Shown: positions 1 through 8,707, counted from the first letter of the stretch. The stretch is DNA of 64,000 nt from Clostridium disporicum (GCF_001405015.1 NZ_CYZX01000007.1:62001-126000), one strand, 5' to 3'. The notes: generated from the letters alone by a model not told the origin. Numbers and translations: made by a program.

Positions 1-279
1 TATACAGATAATAATTATTTGGATTGCCGAAGATTTAATGCTATCAAAGGAGTTAATAAGTCCTACTCCAGCAGGAATAAAGAAAAAAGCTAGATGATCT
101 AAAAAGAAAGTAGAAATATCATCAACTTTTTCAACTTTAATTATTCCAGTACATAAAGATACAAAAAGTAAAATCATAGCAATAATATTCCCAGGGATAG
201 GGATATTGAAGATTTTAGATATTAATTCACCTATAAAGTATAAAACTAATATAATAATAAATTCTCTAAAAATTTTCAT
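1..279 (-). CDS. LrgA/CidA-family membrane protein (3' end outside window)
   Basis: Reading the minus strand from an ATG at 277-279 gives 93 codons that run off the left edge of the window. A GGAGGC ribosome site lies 4 bases upstream. The protein begins MKIFREFII and has hydrophobic helices. It contains a PIPGNIIAM segment and an FFIPAGVGL segment, both typical of the LrgA/CidA holin-like family (PF03788). Members are small inner-membrane proteins linked to murein hydrolase export or to pyruvate/metabolite transport. An LrgB-type partner would be expected just left of the window. It is divergent from the ABC importer that starts at 494. The family call is confident from motifs; the function is only inferred. 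Confidence 0.8.
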   Translation of the reverse strand, partial: MKIFREFIIILVLYFIGELISKIFNIPIPGNIIAMILLFVSLCTGIIKVEKVDDISTFFLDHLAFFFIPAGVGLINSFDSIKSSAIQIIIICI

Positions 280-493
280 TTTAAGCCTCCTATACAAATA
301 TCATATTTACTTTATCACTAAAGTTCTTTCTAGTAAATCATATATTTAAAATAGATACAATGTAAAAGTTTAAATTATTATTTGATAATTGACAATATTT
401 TATGACAGTTTTTTACAGTGAAAATTAACATTTACTATCTAATAATCATACTATATAAACATAGAAGTAATTAAATATCGGTAAGGAGTAGAT

Positions 494-1531
494 ATGAAAA
501 AGGGATTAAAAAAGGCTATTGCTTTTATAGCTTCATCAGTTTTAGTTATAAGTGCATTAGTTGGTTGTTCTAGCAATACTACTAAAGATAATGGAGGAGA
601 AACAACTAATGAATTGAAGACTGTAAGGTTAAATGAAGTTGTGAGATCTGTGTTTTACGCTCCGATGTATATTGCAATAAATGAAGGATTTTTTGAAGAA
701 GAAGGTCTATCTATTGATTTGTCAACAGGGCAAGGTGCAGATAAAACAATGCAACAACTTTTAAGTGGAAGTGTTGATATTGGATTCTCTGGACCAGAGC
801 AAGTTGTATATATTTATAATCAAGGTAGAGAAGACTATCCGGTAGTATTTGCACAACTTACTCAAAAGGATGGATCATTCTTAGTAGGAAGAGAAGAAGA
901 GGAAAATTTTGATTGGACATCACTAAAAGGTAAAGAACTTATAGGAGGAAGGCCAGGTGGGATTCCAGAAATGGCACTTGAATACGTATTGAAAGAAAAT
1001 GGTTTAGATCCAACAAAAGATGTTTCTATGGTTACTAATATTGATTTTACAGCTACCTCAGGAGCTTTTAAGTCAGGAACTGGTGAATATGTAGCATTGT
1101 TTGAACCAACAGCTTCTATGTTAGAAAAAGAAGGAAGTGGACATATTGTAGCTTCAGTTGGAGAATCAGCAGGAAATATTGCATATACTTGTTTCTATAC
1201 AACTAAGTCATATATGGATGAAAATCCAGAAATAATTCAAAGCTTTACTAATGCAATATACAAAGGACAACAATGGTTTGCTACTCATAGCGATGAAGAA
1301 GTTGCAGATGCTATTATTTCATTTTTCCCAGGAACAGATAAAGATATAATTATTAATGTTGTATCTAATTATAGAGAGATAGATGCATTAGCTTCTACAC
1401 CAGAAGTAAGTGAAGAAGGTTTAAACAAACTAATAGATATAATACAAGGGTATGATAGTAGTTTAATTACAGAAAGACCTGATTTTAACACTATAGTAAA
1501 CAATACTTTTGCAAAGGAAGCAATAAAATAG
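494..1531 (+). CDS. ABC importer substrate-binding lipoprotein (NMT1/SsuA-like)
   Basis: 345 residues. A signal peptide ends in a lipobox ALVGC, with the lipidated cysteine at residue 25. The mature part has the NMT1/THI5/SsuA pattern: an APMYIAINEGFF segment near residue 55, then a region like QLLSGSVDIGF, where the periplasmic-binding fold samples its ligand. Relatives bind nitrate, aliphatic sulfonates, taurine or thiamine precursors. No thiamine riboswitch precedes the gene, so the substrate is undetermined. It is followed by an ATPase and a permease in the same orientation, forming a complete importer. The ribosome site is AAGGAG at 482-487. The protein should sit on the outer face of the membrane. 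Confidence 0.88.
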   Translation: MKKGLKKAIAFIASSVLVISALVGCSSNTTKDNGGETTNELKTVRLNEVVRSVFYAPMYIAINEGFFEEEGLSIDLSTGQGADKTMQQLLSGSVDIGFSGPEQVVYIYNQGREDYPVVFAQLTQKDGSFLVGREEEENFDWTSLKGKELIGGRPGGIPEMALEYVLKENGLDPTKDVSMVTNIDFTATSGAFKSGTGEYVALFEPTASMLEKEGSGHIVASVGESAGNIAYTCFYTTKSYMDENPEIIQSFTNAIYKGQQWFATHSDEEVADAIISFFPGTDKDIIINVVSNYREIDALASTPEVSEEGLNKLIDIIQGYDSSLITERPDFNTIVNNTFAKEAIK

Positions 1532-1565
1532 ATATTTATAGAGTTGATAAAGAGGTAATATAAAT

Positions 1566-1588
1566 GAAATCCGGCATTGCTGGATTTC
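1566..1588 (+). other. Intercistronic hairpin between binding protein and ATPase
   Basis: A perfect 7-bp stem, GAAATCC pairing with GGATTTC, surrounds an inner GC/GC pairing. It lies in the 104-base gap after the substrate-binding gene. No run of T follows, so it is unlikely to be an efficient terminator. Hairpins here often stabilise the upstream message and let the binding protein be made in excess over the ATPase and permease. That role is inferred. Confidence 0.55.
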
Positions 1589-1635
1589 TAATTATCTCTT
1601 AACTTAAACAATTGCTATTTTAAGGTGGTGATAAA

Positions 1636-2403
1636 GTGAGTTTGTTAGAAATTAATGATATAAATATGAATTATCATACAAGCAAAGGTGTTACAGAAGC
1701 TATAAAGCATTTAAGCTTCAATATAGAAGAAGGAGAATTTGTAAGCATAATAGGACCATCAGGATGTGGTAAGTCGACTTTACTAAATATAATAAGTGGA
1801 TTATTGGAACCATCATCAGGTAAGGTTATATATAATGATCCTGAAGTGAAAAACAATTTAGATAAAATGGGATATATGTTTCAAAAAGATTATTTATTTC
1901 CATGGCTAACTGTAAGAGAAAATGTATTACTTGGGTTAAAAATAAAAAATATTTTAACTGATGATAATATAAAAAATGCAGATAAGCTTTTGAAAAGCTA
2001 TGACTTAGAAAAATTTAAGAATCATAAGCCAACTCAATTATCAGGAGGAATGAGACAGAGGGTAGCCCTTATAAGAACTCTAGCACTAAATCCTAGTATA
2101 TTATTATTAGATGAACCTTTTTCAGCTTTAGATTATCAAACAAGACAAAAGGTTACAGATGATGTTTATGAAATAATTAAAAGAGAAGGTAAAACAGCAA
2201 TAATGGTAACTCATGATTTAGGAGAAGCTATTATAATGTCTAAAAGAGTGATAGTTTTAACTAAGAGGCCTGCAACCATAAAAGATGATGTTAAAATAAT
2301 ATTTTCTAATAAGGATGCAACTCCTTTTAAAAAGAGACAAGAACCAGAATTTAATAGATATTTTGGTGAGTTGTGGAAGGAGATTGATGGTGTAAATGGA
2401 TAG
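1636..2403 (+). CDS. ABC importer ATP-binding protein (SsuB/TauB type)
   Basis: 255 residues with a complete nucleotide-binding domain: Walker A GPSGCGKST at residues 40-48, a Q-loop near FQKD, signature LSGGMRQR from residue 135, Walker B ILLLDE at 155-160, and the switch histidine in VTHDL. The start is GTG at 1636 with AAGGTGG upstream. It overlaps the permease gene by 8 bases, which indicates translational coupling. It energises import of the ligand caught by the lipoprotein encoded just upstream. Closest functional relatives are nitrate/sulfonate/taurine importer ATPases, but the sequence alone does not fix the substrate. Confidence 0.9.
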   Translation: MSLLEINDINMNYHTSKGVTEAIKHLSFNIEEGEFVSIIGPSGCGKSTLLNIISGLLEPSSGKVIYNDPEVKNNLDKMGYMFQKDYLFPWLTVRENVLLGLKIKNILTDDNIKNADKLLKSYDLEKFKNHKPTQLSGGMRQRVALIRTLALNPSILLLDEPFSALDYQTRQKVTDDVYEIIKREGKTAIMVTHDLGEAIIMSKRVIVLTKRPATIKDDVKIIFSNKDATPFKKRQEPEFNRYFGELWKEIDGVNG

Positions 2404-3187
2404 AGAACATGAATTGTATTTAAAAAAGATTAAGAGAGATAAAATAAAGATTACAATATATAGAATAACAATTTTGATAGTGTTTATAGCTTTATGGGAA
2501 GTGTTAGCTAACTTTAAAATTATTGATCCATTTTTAACATCAAGTCCTAGTAGAATAGTAAAGTCATTTGTTAGTTTTCTAGAACAAGGTACTATATGGA
2601 ATCATATATTAATAACTTGTTATGAAACTATAATAGGATTTGTATTAGGAACAGTGCTTGGAACAATTATAGCTGTTATATTATGGTGCTTCCCAACTGT
2701 ATCTAAAATATTAGACCCATATCTTGTTGTATTAAATGCATTACCTAAAATAGCTTTAGCTCCAATAGTAATATTTTGGGCTGGAAATGGTATGTCTGCT
2801 ATAATAGTGATAACTCTATTAATATCAATAGTAACCACTATTATAAGTGTATTAACAGGATTTAATGAAGTAGATAAAGGCAAGATGTTATTGATGAATA
2901 CTTTTCAAGCTAGTAAGTGGCAAAAACTTAGGTATTTGATTTTCCCAGCTTCTATTCCAATTTTTATTTCGGCTTTAAAGATAAATGTTGGACTTTCATG
3001 GGTTGGAGTAATAATGGGAGAATTTTTAGTTGCAAGAAGTGGATTAGGATTCTTAATAATTTATGGTGGACAAATAGCTCAATTAGATATGGTTATGATG
3101 AGCATAGTAATTCTTTCTATAATAGCATTTGTAATGTATAAAATTGTTGCAATGTTTGAAGTTAGAGTTGTTAAAAAGAATGAATAA
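2396..3187 (+). CDS. ABC importer permease (SsuC/TauC type)
   Basis: 263 residues with about six hydrophobic helices. The family's cytoplasmic coupling loop is near residues 167-190, where the usual EAA pattern is seen as a degraded NTFQASKWQKLRYLIFPAS segment. The N-terminus is short and basic. The start overlaps the upstream ATPase by 8 bases. The call as binding-protein-dependent transport inner-membrane component (PF00528) rests on this loop, the ALAPIVIFWAG segment near residue 120 and the operon. The gene ends the operon and is followed at once by a strong hairpin at 3201. Substrate unknown, as for the other two subunits. Confidence 0.88.
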   Translation: MDREHELYLKKIKRDKIKITIYRITILIVFIALWEVLANFKIIDPFLTSSPSRIVKSFVSFLEQGTIWNHILITCYETIIGFVLGTVLGTIIAVILWCFPTVSKILDPYLVVLNALPKIALAPIVIFWAGNGMSAIIVITLLISIVTTIISVLTGFNEVDKGKMLLMNTFQASKWQKLRYLIFPASIPIFISALKINVGLSWVGVIMGEFLVARSGLGFLIIYGGQIAQLDMVMMSIVILSIIAFVMYKIVAMFEVRVVKKNE

Positions 3188-3200
3188 TTATATAGGATAT

Positions 3201-3237
3201 AAATTAACTCTAGTCTTTGTGAGGCTAGAGTTAATTT
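3201..3237. terminator. Terminator hairpin after ABC operon
   Basis: A 13-bp perfect stem (arms 3201-3213 and 3225-3237, core AACTCTAG/CTAGAGTT) with an 11-base loop lies 14 bases past the permease stop. The A-rich left arm and T-rich right arm fit a Rho-independent terminator that could work in both directions. Confidence 0.75.
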
Positions 3238-3314
3238 ATAACAATTGAATTATTTTAATAAATTTGATAGAATAAGAAATATGTAAAATGCTGTTGAAAA
3301 GGCAGGAGGAATTT

Positions 3315-5027
3315 ATGAAAAAATTAAGTGAAATTTATAAAAGGCTTAATAAAAATGAATGGTTTGAACCTGTATTTGTTATAGGAATGTCTTTAACTGT
3401 AACTCTTGGAATTGTGATAGGTGTGCATAGTATTTTTGGACAAGCAGATGTTACTATAGCAGATAATACGGCGGAAGAGTATTTTTATGAAGGAAAATAT
3501 GATGAAGCTATAGATGAATTTGGAAATCTTCAGAAAGATGAAGAGTGGCCAATATGGAAGGTTAAGCAAGCAGAAGTTTATTCAATTAAGGGTGATTACG
3601 ATAAATCTAATTCATTGTTAAAGGAAGCAGTAATTATAAGGAATAAGCTTATTCAAAAAGATAGTAGTAAATATTTAGATAAAGATAATGAGTTTATAAA
3701 TGAGGTAGTATTTACTTTCTTTATGAATAAAGAGTATGATCAAGCTGTATCTTTAGGTGAAGATTACATAATAAATAATGAAGAGTATAAACCGCTTATG
3801 AGAACAATGTTAGCTGTATATATGTCTTTAGGTGAAGAGGAGAATGCTAAAGACATAGTTAAGGAATATAACATGGATAAGGACTCAGCTTATGATATGT
3901 CTGTTTATGCCAATATGCAAATGGTGACAGGAGATATTAAAGGAGCAATTAAAACTTTAAAAGATGCATTTGAAGTGGATAATGATGAGATTAATATTCT
4001 TGATGTACTTAACCAACTTGCAAACTATGATAGGGATGAGGTTCTAAATTCTATAAATGAGCTTGTAGATAATGATGAAGTATATAATCTATTTTTAGCT
4101 AAAATATATTCAATGGATGAAACGGAATATGATGAAGCTATAGATATATTAGATTCTTTAGACGAATCATTAAAAGACAATTTAGTTTATGCAGTTTTAA
4201 AGGCTCAGTTATTATCTAATAAAGGTAATGAGAAAGAAGCTACTGACATTATAAACAGTATAATTAATAATAAAGAGAATGGATATGCTAAATATTATAT
4301 TGAAGCTATGGAATACCTAAAGCAAGGTGAATATGATAAGGCTATCGAATCTTGTAAGAAAAGTATTTTGGAAAATAATGATTATGCTGATAATTATGGT
4401 ATATTATTACCAGAAATATTAATAGCTAAAAATGATATAGACAGTATAGAAAGCTATTTTAGGAAAGCAATACTAAAGGAACCTTTCAATATAAGTATGA
4501 TTATTAATATAGGTAATTATTATTATAACAACTTAAAGCAGTATGATAAAGCATCACAATATTATGAATTGGCATCAAAGCTTAAACCTAATGATAGTAA
4601 TATATATTATTTATTAGGAAATGTAGAAGTGAATAAAGAGAAATATGAAGTTGCTATTGAATATTTTGAAAAAGCTATATCTTTAGAGAGTGAAAATGGC
4701 AAATATTTCAGAGCATTAGGAACTGCGTATTATAATTTAGGTGATTATGAAGAGGCGTTAAATAATATAAGGGAAGCATACTCATTAGATGAGAATGATG
4801 TGTTAGCTCTTAATAATGCTGGTTGTTATTATATGATGGTAGAAAAAGATGTATGGAGAGGTTTTTCAAATATTGAAGCAGCATACGAAGAAATGCCTGA
4901 AAGTATAGATGAAAATATTAAGAAGAAAATAATTGATAATTATAATAAAGCAAAAACTATATTCGATAAATATATAGAGGACGAAGATATGGATATAAAT
5001 ATGCCTATTTTTGAATTGTTTTATTAA
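3315..5027 (+). CDS. Membrane-anchored tetratricopeptide-repeat protein
   Basis: The start at 3315 is preferred because AGGAGG at 3304-3309 sits 5 bases upstream. An upstream in-frame ATG at 3288 has no such site. This gives 570 residues. A short basic N-terminus is followed by one transmembrane helix (about residues 10-32). The rest is a long series of 34-residue TPR-like helical pairs, with typical YDEAIDEF, YDKAIESC, YDKASQYYELA and YEEALNNI units. The TPR part is probably outside the membrane. TPR arrays act as protein-protein scaffolds. No enzymatic domain is visible and I do not recognise a specific orthologue. It is a single-gene unit bounded by terminators. Confidence 0.78.
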   Translation: MKKLSEIYKRLNKNEWFEPVFVIGMSLTVTLGIVIGVHSIFGQADVTIADNTAEEYFYEGKYDEAIDEFGNLQKDEEWPIWKVKQAEVYSIKGDYDKSNSLLKEAVIIRNKLIQKDSSKYLDKDNEFINEVVFTFFMNKEYDQAVSLGEDYIINNEEYKPLMRTMLAVYMSLGEEENAKDIVKEYNMDKDSAYDMSVYANMQMVTGDIKGAIKTLKDAFEVDNDEINILDVLNQLANYDRDEVLNSINELVDNDEVYNLFLAKIYSMDETEYDEAIDILDSLDESLKDNLVYAVLKAQLLSNKGNEKEATDIINSIINNKENGYAKYYIEAMEYLKQGEYDKAIESCKKSILENNDYADNYGILLPEILIAKNDIDSIESYFRKAILKEPFNISMIINIGNYYYNNLKQYDKASQYYELASKLKPNDSNIYYLLGNVEVNKEKYEVAIEYFEKAISLESENGKYFRALGTAYYNLGDYEEALNNIREAYSLDENDVLALNNAGCYYMMVEKDVWRGFSNIEAAYEEMPESIDENIKKKIIDNYNKAKTIFDKYIEDEDMDINMPIFELFY

Positions 5028-5031
5028 GAAT

Positions 5032-5063
5032 AAAGAGTTGCATATGCAGCTCTTTTATTTTAT
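5032..5063 (+). terminator. Terminator after TPR gene
   Basis: The stem AAAGAGTTGC pairs with GCAGCTCTTT (one G-U pair) around a 4-base loop, followed by TTATTTTAT. It lies 5 bases after the stop codon. Confidence 0.75.
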
Positions 5064-5119
5064 CTATAAAAACAATAAAAAATTATTAAATAAAATATTT
5101 ATGTATACATTTACAATCA

Positions 5120-5148
5120 TTTACACATTTAACCTTAAATGGTAAAAT
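5120..5148 (+). promoter_or_regulatory. Predicted sigma-A promoter of the Cys-rich microprotein
   Basis: TTTACA at 5120-5125, a 17-base spacer and TAAAAT at 5143-5148. The box quality and spacing are good and it lies about 35 bases before the small gene at 5184. Confidence 0.5.
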
Positions 5149-5183
5149 TATACTGGAGTTAATAAATGGGGGATTAAATAATA

Positions 5184-5324
5184 ATGTGTAAGAATTGTAT
5201 TTTTTCAGAAATCAAAAATAGTGAATATGTATTTTGTAAGAATTTAGAGAGATGTATTTTAAGCACTGAGGCATGTAAAAGATTTATTGAAGATAATTTA
5301 TCTTTAGTAAAAGCTAAAAAATAA
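5184..5324 (+). CDS. Cysteine-rich 46-residue protein
   Basis: A short reading frame begins with ATG at 5184, preceded by GGGGG at 5168-5172, and ends with TAA at 5322-5324. The product has five cysteines (residues 2, 5, 18, 24 and 31), arranged CxxC at the extreme N-terminus and then singly. Such a layout could bind zinc or an Fe-S cluster. It has its own predicted promoter and a clean flank on both sides. Codon use matches neighbouring genes. I do not recognise a named family, and no function is claimed. It lies between the TPR gene and pfkA in a stretch that would otherwise be 548 bases without a gene. Confidence 0.6.
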   Translation: MCKNCIFSEIKNSEYVFCKNLERCILSTEACKRFIEDNLSLVKAKK

Positions 5325-5422
5325 ATCTAGATGAATAATTATATTAGGAAGTTATTTTAAACAATTATTTAATATTATTCTAAATTGTTAGATAATTGTA
5401 AAAATTCACAAATAACAAAAAA

Positions 5423-5451
5423 TTTACTTTTCAGATAGTAATCTTTATGAT
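5423..5451 (+). promoter_or_regulatory. Predicted promoter for pfkA
   Basis: TTTACT at 5423-5428, a 17-base spacer and TATGAT at 5446-5451, leaving an untranslated leader of about 115 bases. A second possible pair, TTTACA at 5471 with TATGAT at 5492, has a poor 15-base spacer. Confidence 0.45.
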
Positions 5452-5575
5452 ATCATAAAATAAGGAAATATTTACAAATAACTTTGTTTATTATGATAGT
5501 TTAAGGCATATATTGTAATATTAAGTGAAAAGTTGAAAGAGTTTTTGAGGTATTTGGGTGAGGAGGATTTGTGAA

Positions 5576-6676
5576 ATGGCACAAGAAATTAAAAAAATAG
5601 CTTTATTAACAGGCGGCGGTGATTGTCCAGGATTAAATGCAGTAATAAGAGCAGTAACAAAAGCTGCAATTTTAAACTATGGGATGGAGGTAATAGGCTA
5701 TAAATTCGGGTATAGAGGCCTATATAAAAATGATTTTGTCCCATTAACATTAGATAGTGTATCAGGAATCCTTAATAGAGGTGGTACAATACTGTATAGT
5801 TCAAATAAAGACAACCTATTTGATTATCAAGTTGAAGAAAATGGTGTACAAGTAAAAAAAGATGTATCTGATGTAGCAATCGAAAATTTAAAAAAAGAAG
5901 GCGTAGATGTATTAATTGTAATTGGAGGAGATGGTACATTAACTTCAGCAAGAGATTTTTCAAGAAAAGGTGTTAAAGTTATAGGAGTACCAAAAACTAT
6001 TGATAATGATTTAGCATCAACAGATGTAACTTTTGGATTTAATACTGCAATAGATGTTGTAACTGAGGCTTTAGATAGGTTACATACAACAGCTGAATCT
6101 CATCATAGAATAATGTTATGTGAAGTTATGGGTAGAAATGCTGGATGGATAGCATTAGAAGCAGGTATTGCTGGGTCAGCGGATGTTATATTAATTCCAG
6201 AAATAGCTTATGATATAAATAAGATAGCTGAAAAAGTAAGAGAAAGAGAAGCTCAAGGTAAAAACTTTACTATAATAGTTGTTGCTGAAGGAGCAAAACC
6301 TAAAAATGGAGAAGTTGTAGTTTCTAAAATTGTAAAAGATAGTCCAGATCCAATTAGATTAGGTGGAATAGGAAATAAATTAGCAGAAGATTTAGAAAGA
6401 TTAATTGTAGATCATGAAGTTAGATGTACTGTATTAGGTCATATTCAAAGAGGTGGGAATACTTCTACTTATGATAGAATACTTTCTACAAGATACGGGG
6501 TAGCGGCAGTAGAGTTAATAAGAGAAGGAAAATTTGGACATATGGTTTGTTTAAAAGGAGATACTATATCAAGTGATACATTAGAAAATGTTATTGGAAA
6601 ACAAACTAAATTGGTAAATCCAGAAGGTGAATTAGTTCAAGTTGCGAAGAAAATAGGCGTTACGTTTGCAGAATAA
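5576..6676 (+). CDS. pfkA: 6-phosphofructokinase (long, PPi-PFK-like group)
   Basis: The ATG at 5576 has AGGAGG nine bases upstream, so it is preferred over the GTG at 5558 whose codons form that ribosome site. The product is 366 residues, longer than the roughly 320 of the E. coli PfkA type. It phosphorylates fructose 6-phosphate in glycolysis. Visible motifs: GGGDCPGLN near residue 13, GGDGT at 117-121, PKTIDND at 139-145 with the catalytic Asp at 143, and an MGRNAGW substrate motif. Gly120 favours ATP as donor, whereas Lys140 is the residue usual in PPi-dependent enzymes. This G/K combination is typical of the ATP-using members of that branch. It is a single-gene unit. Confidence 0.9.
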   Translation: MAQEIKKIALLTGGGDCPGLNAVIRAVTKAAILNYGMEVIGYKFGYRGLYKNDFVPLTLDSVSGILNRGGTILYSSNKDNLFDYQVEENGVQVKKDVSDVAIENLKKEGVDVLIVIGGDGTLTSARDFSRKGVKVIGVPKTIDNDLASTDVTFGFNTAIDVVTEALDRLHTTAESHHRIMLCEVMGRNAGWIALEAGIAGSADVILIPEIAYDINKIAEKVREREAQGKNFTIIVVAEGAKPKNGEVVVSKIVKDSPDPIRLGGIGNKLAEDLERLIVDHEVRCTVLGHIQRGGNTSTYDRILSTRYGVAAVELIREGKFGHMVCLKGDTISSDTLENVIGKQTKLVNPEGELVQVAKKIGVTFAE

Positions 6677-6685
6677 TAATTTATG

Positions 6686-6722
6686 AAATAGTACCTATTT
6701 TTTTAGTAGGTACTATTTTTTA
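6686..6722 (+). terminator. Terminator after pfkA
   Basis: The stem AAATAGTACCTA pairs with TAGGTACTATTT around a T-rich loop, followed by further T. It lies ten bases past the pfkA stop. Confidence 0.85.
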
Positions 6723-6754
6723 TAAAATTATTATCAGAAAAATTGTCAGAATAC

Positions 6755-6783
6755 TTCAAAAACTTTTGACAGTATGATATAAT
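6755..6783 (+). promoter_or_regulatory. Predicted extended -10 promoter
   Basis: TTCAAA at 6755-6760, a 17-base spacer and a consensus TATAAT at 6778-6783 preceded by TGA, which makes an extended -10. It lies 40 bases before the beta-lactamase-like gene. Confidence 0.6.
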
Positions 6784-6823
6784 TTAATAAAGCAGATTTT
6801 ATTATAGAAAGCTGGAGGGTATT

Positions 6824-7603
6824 ATGAAAGAGATTAAGAGATATTTAGAATCAAGAATTGGGACATATGGTTTTTTCTTTGAAGATTTAAAAAGCGGGTA
6901 TGTATATGGATATAATGAAAACGTTTCTATGACTGCAGCAGGATGTATGAAGCTACCAATAGCTGTTTCTTTAATAAAGGCTGTAGAAGATGGAAAAGTA
7001 GATTTTTTAGATAAGATCAAAATTCAAAGTGAAGATAAGGTATATGGTACTGGAATAATTCATGAGTTTAATGAAAGAGAATATACAGTTTTTGAGTTAT
7101 TGGTAATTATGCTGATACAAAGTGATAATACTGCTGCAAATAAAATAATTGATATACTTGGAATGGAAAAAATTAATCAAGATATTTTAGAGATGGGATT
7201 AAAAAATACAAAATTAAATAGGAAGACAACAGATGAAAGAGATAATCATACAGATATAGAAAATTTAACTAGTGCATATGATTTAAATTTAATATGGAAA
7301 CATCTTTATAATGGTACATTTTTAAATAAAGATAATGGTCAGATGTTAATAGATATTTTAAGAAGACAGCAAATAAAAAATAAATTGGCATTATATTTAT
7401 GTGATGATTTAAAATATGAAATTTCAAGTAAGACAGGTGATAAATACGGTGTAGAAAATGACACAGAATTTATCCAATTACCAAAAGGAGATTTTGCTTT
7501 TACAGTTTTATCAAGTGGATTACCAAATAGTGTTTATGGTACTGTAACTTTAGCTAAATGCGGAAAAATGATGTGGGATGAAATTGCTAATAATTGGCAT
7601 TAA
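6824..7603 (+). CDS. Class A beta-lactamase-fold protein lacking the catalytic serine
   Basis: 259 residues, no signal peptide. The class A serine hydrolase fold is recognisable from an SDN motif at residues 100-102, a KTG motif at 203-205 and the omega-loop region around 140-152. The SxxK nucleophile motif should fall at residues 40-43. Here it reads GCMK: the lysine is kept but the serine is glycine (codon GGA at 6941-6943), with Cys at 41. GGA is at least two base changes from any Ser codon, so a single sequencing error does not explain it. The protein may be a cytoplasmic binding or regulatory pseudo-enzyme, or may use Cys41. It probably does not hydrolyse beta-lactams. Ribosome site GGAGGG is clear. 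Confidence 0.82.
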   Translation: MKEIKRYLESRIGTYGFFFEDLKSGYVYGYNENVSMTAAGCMKLPIAVSLIKAVEDGKVDFLDKIKIQSEDKVYGTGIIHEFNEREYTVFELLVIMLIQSDNTAANKIIDILGMEKINQDILEMGLKNTKLNRKTTDERDNHTDIENLTSAYDLNLIWKHLYNGTFLNKDNGQMLIDILRRQQIKNKLALYLCDDLKYEISSKTGDKYGVENDTEFIQLPKGDFAFTVLSSGLPNSVYGTVTLAKCGKMMWDEIANNWH

Positions 7604-7642
7604 TATTCTTTCATTTATAGAGGTAATAATAAAAAAATAAAT

Positions 7643-7675
7643 AAATAGCTTTCCTTAATTGGGAAGCTATTTTTA
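7643..7675 (+). terminator. Terminator after beta-lactamase-like gene
   Basis: A 12-bp stem (arms 7643-7654 and 7661-7672, one G-U pair, core AAATAGCTT) is followed by TTTAAT. Confidence 0.8.
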
Positions 7676-7802
7676 ATAATAGTAGTTATTTAATATATTG
7701 AATTAAGGTTATTATTATATTGATCCTTTGAATAAAAACTTTAATTATGTTACGAAATGGTGTAAAATGTATATAACCTAAAATTGGAAAAGAGGATGTA
7801 AT

Positions 7803-8666
7803 ATGAATAATGAAAAAAATAAAAAATTATATATGGCTATATCAGTTATAATAATTTTTATTTTATTGATATTTATAATAATAACTTTAAAAAATATATA
7901 TGGTAATTCATCAAAGCAGATAAAAGAGAGTTATGATTTTTTATATGAGTTAGAAAAAGTTGATGCTATAAGTGAAATGGATAGAATGAGTATAAATGAA
8001 TTTCAAGAGATTAAGAAGGTTAGTGATTTTGCTAATGTTAAATATACTATAGTGAATAATAATTATGTAATTGAACTTAATGATGAATATAAAGTAATTG
8101 GTTTTTTTGAACAAAATGTAAGAAAAATATATAACGTTGATAAATTGACAGTAAAAGATTGTAAAGAGTATGCAAAAAAGTATTTAAATAAAATATATAA
8201 GGGTGAAGTAACTTTTAAGGAAGTAAAGGATAAAAATCTTGATGAGAACCCATTCTACACAATGGTTTATTATAAAATGAATAATGGTTATATTTGTTAT
8301 AGTAATGAGATAGTAATTAAAATAAATAAATATGATGGGACTTTAGTTGGTTATTCAAATTATTCTGGAAATGATGAAAAGTTTTTATCTAATATTTATA
8401 TAACTGAAGAGGACAGTAAAAATATATTCAATAATTATATGAAAGAATTAGGATTAGAAGGTGAAATAGTTAGTAACCCTAAAATTGGATATTTTAATAT
8501 TGATGGAGAAGCAAATCAAATATGTTACATAATTATTTATAAGATGATTGAAAAAGATAATAACGTTAAGTTTAATGATATAGTTATTAATGCTGAAACT
8601 GGTGAGATAGTTAAGCATATTATTAATATAATAGAATTAATATATGGCGAAGATATAGATAAGTAA
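7803..8666 (+). CDS. Membrane-anchored protein with PepSY-like repeats, function unknown
   Basis: 287 residues. The basic N-terminus is followed by one strongly hydrophobic helix at about residues 11-29, with the remainder predicted outside the cell. The external part holds two similar alpha-beta units, each ending in a strand pair with a KYDGTLVGY- or NAETGEIVKH-type turn. This resembles the PepSY/YcdB-like fold used for peptidase inhibition or germination proteins such as YpeB. The resemblance is weak and I give no function. The gene ends at a terminator shared with the convergent symporter gene. Confidence 0.65.
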   Translation: MNNEKNKKLYMAISVIIIFILLIFIIITLKNIYGNSSKQIKESYDFLYELEKVDAISEMDRMSINEFQEIKKVSDFANVKYTIVNNNYVIELNDEYKVIGFFEQNVRKIYNVDKLTVKDCKEYAKKYLNKIYKGEVTFKEVKDKNLDENPFYTMVYYKMNNGYICYSNEIVIKINKYDGTLVGYSNYSGNDEKFLSNIYITEEDSKNIFNNYMKELGLEGEIVSNPKIGYFNIDGEANQICYIIIYKMIEKDNNVKFNDIVINAETGEIVKHIINIIELIYGEDIDK

Positions 8667-8704
8667 AAAACGGACGAGCTATTATAATAGCTCATCCGTT
8701 TTTT
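8667..8704. terminator. Bidirectional terminator
   Basis: The stem has arms 8667-8682 and 8687-8702 (core GAGCTAT/ATAGCTC) with one mismatch. A-runs lie on the left and T-runs on the right. It serves the convergent genes ending at 8666 and 8708. Confidence 0.85.
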
Positions 8705-8707
8705 TTC

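Noticed and set aside
280..493. Possible thiamine riboswitch before the ABC importer
   Set aside because: No THI-box core sequences are present, so the thiamine-precursor link is not supported.
6766..6783. TTGACA next to TATAAT before the beta-lactamase-like gene
   Set aside because: The spacer is only six bases. The TTCAAA box upstream gives the correct 17-base spacing with the same TATAAT.
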